Positions 9,041-19,332 of a stretch of DNA of 64,000 nucleotides are shown one piece after another. Each line of letters opens with the position of its first letter. Within the stretch, counting starts at the first letter, position 1. The notes under the pieces were generated by a model that made no database searches, had not been told where the DNA came from, and saw only the letters and a program-made list of their open reading frames with translations. Location: the NCBI GenBank assembly GCA_016711285.1, contig JADJTG010000017.1:186001-250000 (forward strand), read 5' to 3'. The stretch is from Sphingobacteriales bacterium (GTDB taxonomy: Bacteria; Bacteroidota; Bacteroidia; Chitinophagales; UBA2359). A program made the translations under genes and the position numbers.

Positions 9041-9922
9041 TTAATGCGCCATCAGCGGTACTTCCATTAACAATACTTCGGCATCTTGCGAGTCGGCTTT
9101 GAGCGATAATTGCTCAATATTCCACAATCCAAAACCATCGCGCTCACGGAGTGCTTGCCCATTGATGCTCACATCTCCTTTTATCACAAAGGCATATACG
9201 CCGTTTTCTTTGCGATTAAGCATGTAAGTGGTAGAAAAATCTTTGTCAAACCTACCCAAATAAAACCACGCCTCCTGATGTATCCACACGCCCGCATCAT
9301 CAACATTCGGCGATAATACCTGCTGCCAACGATTGTGGCGGTCGCTTGCATTGAGCGTTATTTGGTCGTAGCGCGGTGCTACATTGCGGCGATTCGGAAA
9401 CAACCAAATTTGTAAAAATTTAACCGCACGGTCTTTATTTTTATTGTATTCGCTGTGAGTAATGCCCGTACCCGCACTCATCACCTGAATATCGCCGTGC
9501 CTGATTACTGTCGTATTACCCATACTGTCTTTGTGTTCCAAATCGCCCTCCAAAGGAATAGAGATGATTTCCATATTATCGTGCGGGTGCGTGCCAAATC
9601 CTTTTCCTGCCGCTACGGTATCATCGTTGAGCACGCGCAACACGCCGAAGTGCATACGTTCGGGGTTGTAATAATGCGAAAAACTAAAAGTATGTTTGCT
9701 GTCTAACCAACCTAATTGCGCACTGCCTCTCGTGTGCGCTTGGTGTAATACACTGTTTGCCATAGTATCTGTTGAATTTGTATAAGGAATATGATTAAAT
9801 CCGAGTAGTTCCAAATCTTTCAGTTCATCAATATTATTGGAAAAAAGCGGAGCGAGTTTTTCAGAAGCCACCCAAATCCCTGTTCCCAATAATCCTTTTT
9901 TTAAAAAATCTTTTCTGTCCAC
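9041..9922 (-). CDS. Pirin family protein
   Basis: A 293-residue bicupin. The N-terminal cupin shows the pirin order: HTFSFSHYYNPERMHFG, then GTHPHDNMEIISIPLEG with the metal-binding His residues and GTGITHSEYNK. The C-terminal cupin has WIHQEAWFYLG and GDVSINGQALRERDGFGLW. The N-terminus has an unusual extension of about 45 residues beginning MDRKDFLKKGLLGTG; this resembles a degenerate Tat-type leader but lacks a twin Arg, so export is doubtful. Pirins bind iron and some are quercetinases or redox sensors. It lies head to tail after a Crp/Fnr regulator, a recurrent pairing in Bacteroidota, and may be that regulator's target. Confidence 0.9.
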   Translation of the reverse strand: MDRKDFLKKGLLGTGIWVASEKLAPLFSNNIDELKDLELLGFNHIPYTNSTDTMANSVLHQAHTRGSAQLGWLDSKHTFSFSHYYNPERMHFGVLRVLNDDTVAAGKGFGTHPHDNMEIISIPLEGDLEHKDSMGNTTVIRHGDIQVMSAGTGITHSEYNKNKDRAVKFLQIWLFPNRRNVAPRYDQITLNASDRHNRWQQVLSPNVDDAGVWIHQEAWFYLGRFDKDFSTTYMLNRKENGVYAFVIKGDVSINGQALRERDGFGLWNIEQLSLKADSQDAEVLLMEVPLMAH

Positions 9923-10003
9923 GAGATTATAATATTTTTTTTGAATGATAAGAAAGACAGTGCAAAAATATACCCTCTACTACCCTATTGGCATTGATGT
10001 AGT

Positions 10004-10614
10004 TCAAGAAATAGGAGGTTTTGGAGGGGAAAGTGTATTTTTATACAATTTTCTTTTTCGCAGACGGCTCAAAAATTCCGGCGATATACCCAAATACGAA
10101 GCAATGAGGTGCTGCGGGATACGCAAGGGCAAATATGGATATTTTTGCAGAAAAAGATCATAACGTTGCTCGGCACTCAAGGCAATACCGGCAAAAATAC
10201 GCTCTTGATAGGAAGCCACATGGCGTTGCAACATCAAGCGGAACATACGTTCCAAAGCAGGAATTTTTGTAATGCCGCTTCTTTTTTAGTCAGCGTGAGC
10301 ATCAGTAATTCCGTGCCTTCCAGTGTTTCTATAAACATCTTACTCGGTTTTTGCTCCGAAAAACTCATCATATCGCTCACCCACCAGTTTTCGGTGGCAA
10401 ATGTCAGTATCACTTCAAATCCGTTATTATCAATAAAATACGTTTTTATACAGCCTTTTATAATAAAACCTTCAAAATTGCATACCTCGCCCTGTTGTAA
10501 TAAAAATGTTTTTTTAGGAATCTTTTTATGCTTCAATCGCCGTTCAAAAAACAAAAATTCATCTTCGCTAAGTTGTGTACAGGTTTGTATATAGGCACGA
10601 ATAGAAGAAAACAT
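10004..10614 (-). CDS. Crp/Fnr-family transcriptional regulator (frameshifted)
   Basis: The N-terminal part (10234-10614) is a cyclic-nucleotide-binding-like domain: FLLQQGEVCNFEGFIIKGCIKTYF and ETLEGTELLMLT. The C-terminal part, in a second frame from about 10255, contains LRIPQHLIASYLGISPEFLSRLRK, a winged-helix recognition segment (split here as IPQHLIASYLGIS and PEFLSRLRK). One indel near 10240-10260 joins them, giving about 200 residues, normal for this group of Bacteroidota Crp-like regulators. No Fe-S Cys cluster is visible. It is transcribed in the same direction as the pirin gene 82 bases downstream, which it may control together with the adjacent FMN reductase. Confidence 0.85.
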
Positions 10615-10648
10615 ATCACAGCATTTTTTTTTGATATTTTAAATAAAA

Positions 10649-10686
10649 AAAGAGCGACAACAAAATTTAATTTGTCATCGCTCTTT
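10649..10686. terminator. Terminator after large surface gene B
   Basis: AAAGAGCGACAACAAA (10649-10664) and TTTGTCATCGCTCTTT (10671-10686) form a 16-pair stem with two mismatches, flanked by A- and T-runs. It lies between the Crp/Fnr start and the stop of the 890-residue surface protein. Confidence 0.7.
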
Positions 10687-10714
10687 ATAAAAAACATATT
10701 ATGTAATAAAAAGA

Positions 10715-13387
10715 TTAATTATCCCAAATTCCGGCATTAGAATCACATACCACGCAAATAAAATTGACATCTACCGTATTGGTCAAACCACAAGGTGTTG
10801 TTACTGTAAAGCGTACCACACCACTATTTCCACTCACCACACCCGCCGGATAGACAGCAGTAGCACCGCTGCCCGTAGTACCGGCAAAAGTACCGCTCAA
10901 AAACTCATACACACAAGTATAGCCTGCCGGCAATATAATATTCGGTGCCGTATTGCAATCGCCCTCTTGCTGCTGATAATCAATAGCAACATTGTCGGCG
11001 GCAGGTGATGTAATGTTAAAAGGACCAAAACTACACAATGACTGGCTGTCATTGACTGTGATGGTAGCATTTGTACCAATAGCATAAGTGTAAGTAGTAG
11101 CAGCATTGGCTGTGGTAGCAGGCAATGTGCCACTTTGTGTGCCTCCCGCCGAAGCAGCAAGCGTAACCGAAGCATCAGGACCTCCTACCGTATTAATCGT
11201 AAAAGAATAAGTACCATCATTATTGCAAGAAGGTGTGGTACTGCTCACCGACATAGACGAAATTTGGCAGACGGGCAAAGCAGCGCAAGCAGGTGTACTA
11301 ATAGATTGAACAGAAGTGCCGCAAGGATAACCTGCAATACCCGAAGTCACTGTTATTTGCAGCGTTCCCGCGGCATCGCCGGGCTGTGCTGTATAAATGC
11401 CGGTAGCGGCGTTCCAGTTGGCAATGGCAGCACCACCCGTAGGCGAAGTAGCAGTTCCCAATATATCGTTGCAAGCCGCCGTAACCGTATTGCTGCAAGA
11501 TGAAGCACTTTGAGTAATGTTTTGTATTGCAGGATACACCTGATACGAATGTTGAGCTACCTGTACCCACGAGTCGCCCGCCGCTATATCAAATACCCCA
11601 TTGAGGTCGGTATCGCACTGCACAAAAGCATATACACTTTGTACGGCATCGGCAGCACAATTATCTGCTCCGCTATGTGTTACAACAACCGGAGTATAAA
11701 CATTGGCAGTAGTGGGGTCTGTGTCATCAAACCATTGTACTGCTCCAAATAAAGTTCCGTCAGGGTCGGCAATGGTATAATCAACGCCTGCTTGCGGTAA
11801 TACAGGTGTATCGCCACTGCACAGGGCTTCGGCTGCACCCACCACAAAATCGCTGAGAGGACAAGGTGCAAGTAGTTGTAAGCTCACAAATTTCCATGTA
11901 CATTGCGCCCCCGCATCACCGTCCATTATTAAATAATAGCGGTCGTTGGGCATATTGTTGGGCAAGGTAATACTTAAAGCACCGGAAGTTCCCACATTGC
12001 AGCCCACCGGAATCATACCGCCCAAGCCGTTGGCAGCAGTAGCTCCACCTGTTGGAGCACAAGTTGCGCCGTTTTCACGCCAGATTCCCATTTGCAGCTG
12101 CCCACCGCCGGTATTATCACAGTCAATATCTTCTACTGTGATAGTAATAGGCTGCGGTGTGTAGTTAGTAATATCAAAATAATACCACACCATATTTTCA
12201 TTGCTGTACCAATTTGTATTGCAATTGCCAATATCATCGGCAATGCCATCACCATTTACATCTGTACCATCTAAATGTGCCTGCCCCGTCCAACTGTTGT
12301 CGTCCGGCTCATTTACATCGCTGGCACTATAATTACAGCCTGTACCGGATAATTCCTGAGCATCAACACACACATCTTCCAACAAAGTTTCCTGAAATGC
12401 CAATTCCACCCAAGCTGATTGGTCGTCTTCTTCCGTAACACGCACATAATAATCCTGCCCGGGTGTAAGATTTTCAAAAATAAAAGGACCGTTATTGACA
12501 TCATTAAACAACCCTTGTGAAACATCTATACAATCATTTGTAGCAGGATTATCCATTCCGGCATTTCCGTTTACAGTTTCGGCAGCTCCGGCAATACTGA
12601 GGCTGTTGCAAGCCCCTTCGTACAGATTAGCGGTGAGATTAGCTTGCGTTATAATATTATAATCGCCCCAATCATTGACAAATGTAGTAAATGAGCCACT
12701 GGTAGGAGCTACCACTTTAAAAAACACGTCGTTGCTGCCATCATAAGCGCAGGGAGTAGAAGCATCTGAGAAAGTAGATGTAGAGCCGCTTACGTTATAG
12801 CGTGTAATCGCCAACACATTATTGCAGCCATCTTGTATGGGTTGTGTAAAGGCTTCGCAAGGATTGTCGGCTGATTGTAAAACTCTGATGCAGAAATCAG
12901 CTACATCTGATGCGCCATCGCCTGCTATTCGGATAAGGTAGCTGTTGCCCACCGATATACCACTCGTAATATCTGCCAATTCATTTCCGCCATCGCCATT
13001 ATCATCTACACATACCAATTCATTATCAGGAGCAGGACCAGAGCAGGAAGAACCTGCCCAAATTGTAATGCCCAAGTCGGTAGCACCACCACCAGAAACA
13101 CCGGTAATTTCTACTGTAATAGCAGCAGTACTGACCGAAGTATATTTATACCATACATCGTGGTCGTTTTCAACGCATAAATTTCCCGCACCTATGCCCA
13201 AAAAACAACAACAATCGCAATCGCCGGGACCATCGGCAGTAGAGCCTATTGTAGTACCATTGACACAAGGAGCATTTGCTGTGAGCATAATTGCCCCACT
13301 GCAATTATTATTTACCTGTGCAAATGAAATAAGCGTATTCCAACAGATAATCACCGCAAGGAGTAATATTTTATTTGTCGTTTTCAT
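10715..13387 (-). CDS. Large Cys-rich surface protein, cassette B
   Basis: An intact 890-residue secreted protein. Signal peptide MKTTNKILLLAVII...ISFAQ. The N-terminal domain (about 25-170) has NNCSGAIMLTA, DHDVWYKYTSVST and SYLIRIAGDG, the pattern of MAM/pre-peptidase-like beta-sandwich domains. Two similar domains follow (DVFFKVVAPTSGSFTTF about 215-330; NMVWYYFDITNYT about 400-500). The rest is Thr/Ser/Ala-rich Ig-like sequence. No T9SS type A or B sorting domain is seen. Instead it ends FICVVCDSNAGIWDN, a tail shared with the other large proteins of this island. Its ATG lies inside the end of the small gene upstream (17-base overlap), so translation is probably coupled. Role is probably cell-surface display or adhesion; no enzyme motif was found. 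Confidence 0.8.
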   Translation of the reverse strand: MKTTNKILLLAVIICWNTLISFAQVNNNCSGAIMLTANAPCVNGTTIGSTADGPGDCDCCCFLGIGAGNLCVENDHDVWYKYTSVSTAAITVEITGVSGGGATDLGITIWAGSSCSGPAPDNELVCVDDNGDGGNELADITSGISVGNSYLIRIAGDGASDVADFCIRVLQSADNPCEAFTQPIQDGCNNVLAITRYNVSGSTSTFSDASTPCAYDGSNDVFFKVVAPTSGSFTTFVNDWGDYNIITQANLTANLYEGACNSLSIAGAAETVNGNAGMDNPATNDCIDVSQGLFNDVNNGPFIFENLTPGQDYYVRVTEEDDQSAWVELAFQETLLEDVCVDAQELSGTGCNYSASDVNEPDDNSWTGQAHLDGTDVNGDGIADDIGNCNTNWYSNENMVWYYFDITNYTPQPITITVEDIDCDNTGGGQLQMGIWRENGATCAPTGGATAANGLGGMIPVGCNVGTSGALSITLPNNMPNDRYYLIMDGDAGAQCTWKFVSLQLLAPCPLSDFVVGAAEALCSGDTPVLPQAGVDYTIADPDGTLFGAVQWFDDTDPTTANVYTPVVVTHSGADNCAADAVQSVYAFVQCDTDLNGVFDIAAGDSWVQVAQHSYQVYPAIQNITQSASSCSNTVTAACNDILGTATSPTGGAAIANWNAATGIYTAQPGDAAGTLQITVTSGIAGYPCGTSVQSISTPACAALPVCQISSMSVSSTTPSCNNDGTYSFTINTVGGPDASVTLAASAGGTQSGTLPATTANAATTYTYAIGTNATITVNDSQSLCSFGPFNITSPAADNVAIDYQQQEGDCNTAPNIILPAGYTCVYEFLSGTFAGTTGSGATAVYPAGVVSGNSGVVRFTVTTPCGLTNTVDVNFICVVCDSNAGIWDN

Positions 13388-13817
13388 CTTTAGTAGCAGG
13401 GGGTGTTTGCAGGTTAATTAATTGGCTGATAATTTCCTCTTTTTTAGCAATATTATTCTTATCCCACATATCCATTGCTTTTTGATATTGCATAATATCC
13501 CGCTCTAAATGTTTCATTCCGTAAGAAATATATTTAGGCACTTGGTATTGTTCCAACAGCAACATTTGAGCGGCATTGAGATGATGCCAAAATTTGGCGT
13601 TGCGCTTGCCCAAAGCAAATTTGGGAGTCTCGTTATAATTAAAAGTTTGCGGTTTTGTTTCGTCAATATGCCCCAACGCAAGATAAGCCTCACTCTGGGT
13701 ATTAAAAGCAGATATATTAGACGTGTTGCCGTGCTGCTGTGCCGAAAGGGTTTGATGGACAGACGACATCGTTATTATCAGCAGGCATATCCATAGTTTT
13801 AAAGTTTTTCTATTCAT
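13371..13817 (-). CDS. Small secreted protein, cassette B
   Basis: About 148 residues from Met at 13817: MNRKTLKLWICLLIITMSS ending LSAQQ is a good signal peptide. An in-frame upstream ATG at 13850 is possible but would put 11 polar residues before it and lies in promoter-like DNA. The mature part has no recognised domain; it is helical and charged toward the end (KHLERDIMQYQKAMDMWDK, KEEIISQLINLQ). The stop at 13371-13373 overlaps the start of the 890-residue protein by 17 bases. It is matched in size and position by the small genes at 19333 and 41318, although the sequence is divergent from them. Its partner role (chaperone, anchor or cap for the large protein) is inference. Confidence 0.72.
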   Translation of the reverse strand: MNRKTLKLWICLLIITMSSVHQTLSAQQHGNTSNISAFNTQSEAYLALGHIDETKPQTFNYNETPKFALGKRNAKFWHHLNAAQMLLLEQYQVPKYISYGMKHLERDIMQYQKAMDMWDKNNIAKKEEIISQLINLQTPPATKDENDK

Positions 13818-13826
13818 TGTTTTTTG

Positions 13827-13870
13827 GTTTTTATAGAGAAAAATACACATTTTTTTAAACTGTTTTAAAA
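13827..13870 (-). promoter_or_regulatory. Promoter region of cassette B
   Basis: On the minus strand TATTTTTC (close to TAnnTTTG) precedes the small gene by about 25 bases. The block ATAGAGAAAAATACACA on the plus strand is repeated at 21358-21376, beside the second IS element, where no cassette is now present. Confidence 0.4.
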
Positions 13871-13893
13871 AAAATACCTTTAGAAAGTCATGA

Positions 13894-13932
13894 CAAAGTC
13901 CTTTATTTATAAAAACAAAATAAAGGACTTTG
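13894..13932. terminator. Terminator after large surface gene A
   Basis: CAAAGTCCTTTATTT and AATAAAGGACTTTG form a long A/T-flanked stem just downstream of the large gene A stop. The same hairpin, almost base for base, follows large gene C at 37301-37339. Confidence 0.8.
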
Positions 13933-15614
13933 TTGCAAGACTATTAAGGGGTAGTCCAGTTTCCGTTGTCTGTGTTGCAAGGAGGAGGAGGACAAGCTGT
14001 AATAGTAACATTCTCGGTAGAAGTTGCCTGACAACCGGGATATACCACGGTAGTTCCACTATCAGGAGAAACATTTCCATTATTGGCTCCTGTATAAGTA
14101 AGATTAATGGTTGCTGTACCTACTGCCAAGCCGGAAGGATTGAAATTAGTACCGCTTACGCCGGTTCCGCCCCAAACAGAAGCACCGATTCCGCCACCAT
14201 CAACAATAAGCGCAGACAATGCCACATCAGCTTGTGTGGCACAATTATCGAAAGGTCCTAAAGCAGCTATATTCGCAGATGGATAACCGCAACGGTTGCT
14301 CTCAGTTCCTATTACCTGTTGAGTACCTGTAGCCGGATTATCATCATTGTCCTGATCCCAAGATACTTCTATTGTATATCCGTTGCCATCAAAATGCGTA
14401 AATGAGATAGAGTATGTGCCATCGCCATTATCTGTCAATAAATCACCAACTGCAATACCTGTTGGCACCACAGCTCCTGTCTGCGCACTGACAACACTTA
14501 TATAAATACTCAAACCAGCACCTGCTGCGCCTGCTCCGATGTCCGCAGTTACTGTTTCTGTAAATGAACCTACTCCATTTAAAGCCGCATTATCGGCAGG
14601 CTGGTCATTATTGCAAGAGCAAGGGTCGGTAATACTAAATGTAAAGCTGGCACAGGGCAAGTACCCGGAACAGTAGCTAAGCTAGAAGCCGGACTTGCCG
14701 TAGAACCGTCTAATCCGCACAAACAACGTGTGTAAACCGTCTGAGCAGGTCCATCTTGATCGTAAGCAGGCGAAGACGCAGACCAATCCATTCCATTGTT
14801 GGTCAAAGAGTATTGAATAGACGACCCGCTTGGGCAAGGAGTGGCAGGTGCATTGATAGAGCCACCGGAAGGAGTACCTCCTACAGTAGAACAAGTGCTA
14901 TTCGTAATTTCTACCATCGGTGCAGCCGAAGATAAATCGGGGCAAGCAGGACAAGCAACTGAAAAGATAATAGGATTATATACTGAGTCTGAGCAGTTAA
15001 CTAAATCATCAGTGTTCACATACACACTTACACAGTCACCGGGATTAATAGCTGTAACCGTAAGTCCGGTTAAGTCGCCTGCCGTACCATAATAACTATT
15101 GATGGAGTAGTTTGTTAAAGGAACCTGCGGGTCACTACTTGTACCGGTAGCACCGGAATACACATAAAGCTCGTCATAAGTGTCTTCCACTACTCCCTGT
15201 AAAAATGTAAGGGTGATAATATCTGAAGAAGCATTCGGGCAAATATTGGTGCTAACTGCCTCTAATGTATTAGCTGTTGAATAACAATAAGGGTCAGAAG
15301 TTTCTCCGCAGGCAAGAGGTGGTGGAGCGGGGCAATTTATTTGCCAAGTATGACTGATAGCCGTGGCAGTTTCACTATCTAATAAAATCCAATAGGTGGT
15401 ACCTGCCGTAAGTGGTCCGAAAGAAACTGTTGCGACTGAGTTGAGATCACCAATACAAGTCCAGCCTGTTTCGTCACAGGTACCGGCTACCTTGTAAAAA
15501 TAATCAATAAAAACACCTGCGGCCGCCGTTATTTGCAAGTTATGTGTACCCGTAGTAGTGGGTGTAAACTCATAGATAGCCTCTTGTCCGGGTGTACTAA
15601 AACCACAAGAAGTA

Positions 15615-16766
15615 ATACCATCTATAAAACAGATATAGTCCAATATTTACGAAATGGATTTTTTATTAATTTTGAACTATAAAATATTTATATATGTCTT
15701 TTCCTAAAATTATTCAAATCAAAGAAACAATCAAAGAACTTAAATCTTTACAAAGGCGTAGTATTCCACTTATTGCAAAAGAATAAATATTCTTATTGTG
15801 TTAAAAAGCAGGAGCATACGGAATTTCAAAAAGAGAAGTTTCTGATTTAACAGGAATAAATCATAACACCGTATTAAAATGGAGAAATATCTATGCAAAG
15901 AAGGCTTAGATGCGTTTTTAAACATGGAAGAATTGGTTTTAAACCTTCCATTATAAAGGACAATGAACGAGAGCAATTAGAAAATTATTGACCAACCCCA
16001 GCAATGGAATTGTAGGTTATACAGAACTACTAAACTGGGTAAATACTGAATTACACAAAGATATGAAGTATATTACTTTGGTGAAATATGTACAACGAAA
16101 CTTTAATACCAAAATAAAAGTTGCCCGAAAAAAGTCATGTCAAAAAGAAGAAAAGGCAGTGGAGGCTTTTAAAAAACTTCCATCAAAAGTGTATAAACCT
16201 TTTACTTTCAGTAAGTTTCCCATACAAAACAGTGAATCTATATTTTCAAGATGAATCAAGATTTGGAATGTTTACAAGAAATGGGAAAATACTTACTTCA
16301 AAAGGAATAAAACCTATCTGTCCTTACCATCAAGTTTTTAAATCTACCTATCTTTTTGGCTCATTTTCCCCTTTGGATGGGGATAATTTCTTGATGGAAA
16401 TGTCTTTATGCAATGCACAAACTTTTCAAGTTTATTTGAATGAATTATCAAAACATAGACCATCGGAATATAAAATTTTAGTCTTGGATAATGCTGCCTT
16501 TCACAAGGCTAAAAAACTAAATATTCCTGAAAATATAGGAATGATTTTTCTTCCTCCATACTCGCTTGGAACTTAATCCTGCAGAAAAGTATGGTGGAAA
16601 TTTAAACGATCATTTACAAATATTTTATGCAGTTCTTTAAATCAAGTGAGTGATTTTATTACAAAAACTTGTCAAAATCTAACTTCAAATGAGGTTAAGA
16701 ATATATGCAGTTTTGACTATGTTTTTCAATATTTTGATTGGACTATTTAGTACATATATTTGGTAT
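15615..16766 (+). mobile_element. IS630-family insertion sequence (copy 1)
   Basis: About 1,152 bp. The left end ATACCATCTATAAAACAGAT continues to TAGTCCAAT. The right end, read inward, is ATACCAAATATATGTACTAA continuing to TAGTCCAAT. This is an imperfect terminal inverted repeat of about 30 bases. A TA dinucleotide precedes the left end (15613-15614), as expected for IS630/Tc1 elements; on the right only part of the TA copy remains (one base short). The empty site is known from neighbouring modules of the same gene: AGAAGTAACGTTCC at 17146-17159 and 17519-17533. Confidence 0.88.
15694..16750 (+). CDS. IS630-family transposase (frameshifted)
   Basis: DDE transposase. Readable blocks: MSFPKIIQIKETIKELKS at the start, an HTH segment SKREVSDLTGINHNTVLKW near 15830-15885, then IVGYTELLNWVNTELH and VKYVQRNFNTKIKVARKK. 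The DDE core is visible: LYFQDESRFGMF (first Asp), ILVLDNAAFHKAK (second Asp), and NPAEK near 16575 (the final Glu), with IFLPPYS before it. It ends VFQYFDWTI at 16750. The frame changes repeatedly (15785, 15900, 16190, 16565), so either the copy is degenerate or the breaks are sequencing errors as elsewhere. It lies within the IS element inserted in large gene A and is closely related to the transposase of the second IS copy. Confidence 0.83.
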
Positions 16767-16767
16767 A

Positions 16768-17590
16768 ACGTTCCAAGCACCTGAACTGCTAAGTGAGGTG
16801 GTGGTAGAGGTGCCGCAAGTGACGGCAGTGGAGGGACAAATAGGTGGCAGAGGTGGTGGAGCGGGGCAATTTATTTGCCAAGTATGACTGATAGCCGTGG
16901 CAGTTTCACTATCTAATAAAATCCAATAGGTGGTACCTGCCGTAAGTGGTCCGAAAGAAACTGTTGCGGGTACGATGATATCACCAATACAAGTCCAGCC
17001 TGTTTCGTCACAAGTACCACCGGCTACCTTGTAAAAATAATCAATAAAAACACCTGCGGCCGCCGTTATTTGCAAGTTATGTGTACCCGTAGTAGTGGGT
17101 GTAAACTCATAGATAGCCTCTTGTCCGGGTGTAGTATAACCACAAGAAGTAACGTTCCAAGCACCTGAACCGCTAAGTGAGGTAGTAGTAGAGGTGCCGC
17201 AAGTGACGGCAGTGGAGGGACAAATAGGTGGTGGAGCGGGGCAATTTATTTGCCAAGTATGACTGATAGCGTGGCAGTTTCACTATCTAATAAAATCCAA
17301 TAGGTGGTACCTGCCGTAAGTGGTCCGAAAGAAACTGTTGCGACTGAGTTGAGATCATAAATACAAGTCCAGCCTGTTTCGTCACAAGTACCACCGGCTA
17401 CCTTGTAAAAATAATCAGCAAAACCACCTGAAGCAGCCGTTATTTGTAAGGTATGTGTACCCGTAGTAGTGGGTGTAAACTCATAGATAGCCTCCTGTAA
17501 GAGTGTACTAAAACCACAAGAAGTAACGTTCCAAGCACCTGAACCGCTAAGTGAGGTAGTAGTAGAGGTGCCGCAAGTGACAGTAGTGGT
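16768..17590 (-). repeat. Tandem ~375-bp module repeats in large gene A
   Basis: The marker ACGTTCCAAGCACCTGAA occurs at 16768, 17152 and 17526 (spacings 384 and 374). Each unit encodes about 125 residues running from VTCGTSTTTSL to INCPAPPP. The leftmost unit continues across the IS at 15305-15614. Units are nearly identical, differing mainly by a Pro-rich linker insertion near 16845 and a one-base deletion near 17268. Confidence 0.85.
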
Positions 17591-19332
17591 TGGGCAAGCT
17601 ACTGAACAAGCAATCGGTGCCGTAAATAATGCCGCATCAACTCTTTCACAACCGGTACTAACCTCCAGGTAGGTTGTTACTGTAACAGGATTACCATCCG
17701 CTACTAATCCTGTCAGCGTAAAAGTCTGAGGGTTTGATGTTACGGTGAAAGATTGACCATTAATATTAATTTGATCATCACCCGTTAATCCTGTAGGATT
17801 ATTTGCTAATGTCACTGTAATTTGCTGTGTATAGGTATTATCGCCAGAATTACAAGCAGACTGGGTACCTGCCGCTACATTGGTAACTTGTGTACAACCA
17901 TAGGCTACAGCAGTATTTCCTGAAACATCATCATCGCCGACAGCACCGGTACCATCGGAAGTATAAGTATAGCAATAGGTTATTGGAATAGCAGGGTCAT
18001 AAGAGCCTGGATCTCCCGCAGTTGTACCGGCAGTAACATTATTATCAAACTCAGGCTGACCATAGATATTGTATGACGTTGGTACTAATGCTACACAGGA
18101 ACCAGTAATTTCTTGGTACAATGTGACAGAAGTAACGAATGCTGTATTTTGAAAACCAGTACTTCCATTCTCATTTATATACGAAATACAACCATCAAAG
18201 CCAATGAAATCAGGAAAGGCAGAAGCATCAAAATCCGTACATACGGTATTAGTGCCTGCTATATGCGCCTCTACTATATCTCCTGATGCGGTAGCCGCTC
18301 CTATAGCGTCCCAACAATTGCCACCGAAATTAGTTTCTGAGGTAGGAAAATCAGTTTGTACCGGATTGGTAGCACAAGCATCTACATCGCAGGTAGCACA
18401 GCTCAAGGCTACCCCCGATTCTACACCAAATACATAATCGCATACATCTCCGGCATAGCCGTCTATCATTAAATAGTAATCTTGACCTGGTGTTAAACCA
18501 GTTATACTTAAAGTTCCAGTTGAGCCGATGCCGCCGGTAGGGTTACTTGCACAAGCAACTGAAAACATACCACCACCATTACAAGGACCTTGTACTACTG
18601 CTAATTGAATACCACTAGCACAACTAGCTCCTCCTGTAATCCAATAATTAATTACTACCTCTTCGAGGGCAGCTGTAAATTTCAGCCAAGAATTATTCTC
18701 AATAGTATAAGAGCCTGCACAACCACCAAAAAAAACTCCCTCATCGTTATAAGAAGCCAATGTTGTACCACAAAATCCATTGAGATTGGTAATAGATGGG
18801 GCTGTGTAGCAAATATCTGAAGGAATAGGATTGCCTGCACCACAAGCGGGCGGTGGGGGTGGGGGGGCTACAACACTATAAGCCATTGAAACTGGCACCA
18901 TAAATGAATTAGAGAGACAACCAAATTGAGTTATATACACCACATAGTTTCCGGCAGCAATGGCTGTAAAGGTAATCGCTGACCAAACTCCACAAGCATC
19001 ATCATTAAAATTACCCGTAACTTGAGTTGGTACAGAAGCCGGCGCACAAGTACTTGCATCTAAAATTGTTATTCCAGGATCGTCTCCTGGGTTAGAATTG
19101 CCACAAATATCAAAAGTATATTGTGCACCTGCAACTGCCGTAAAGGAAACCGAAGAACCCTCCCCCTCTAAACCACTAACAGTTCCACTTTCGCCACCGG
19201 AAAGCGTACCCAAAGCTGCATCAACACCGCTCGTACATGCATTTAAAGCAGCATCAGGAGTACATTGTGCATAAGCAGCGGCAGATAAAAACAAAGTCAA
19301 AACTATAGTTATAATATTTTTCATAGTTTAAA

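Larger units (their letters stand above)
13944..19324 (-). pseudogene. Large Cys-rich surface protein, cassette A, interrupted by an IS
   Basis: One ancestral gene of about 1,410 codons, now split. The N-terminus at 19324 is MKNIITIVLTLFLSAAAYAQC (signal peptide). Next come beta-sandwich domains (SVSFTAVAGAQYTFDICGNS; NNSWLKFTAALEEVVINYW), a DUF-like central part, and at least three tandem modules of about 125 residues containing VTCGTSTTTSLSGSGAWNV and ending NCPAPPP. The frame is lost near 17268, where one C is missing compared with the sister modules. An IS630 element (15615-16766) cuts the third module between GAWNV and TSCGFS. A CUB-like segment (TYDELYVYSGATG) follows. Another indel near 14650 leads into the C-terminal domain, which ends PPPCNTDNGNWTTP. 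The last 950 bases are nearly identical to the end of cassette C. The IS makes it a true disruption. Confidence 0.82.

Noticed and set aside
11135..11503. Plus-strand frames inside the large surface genes (also 13890-14261 and 38164-38625)
   Set aside because: Low-complexity Arg/Ser/Cys-rich translations opposite Thr/Ala-rich coding sequence; typical antisense artefacts.
13944..15643. Independent secreted genes at 13944-14660 and 14579-15643
   Set aside because: They align continuously with the C-terminal third of large protein C. The first Met of each is internal, and the upstream limit is the IS boundary.
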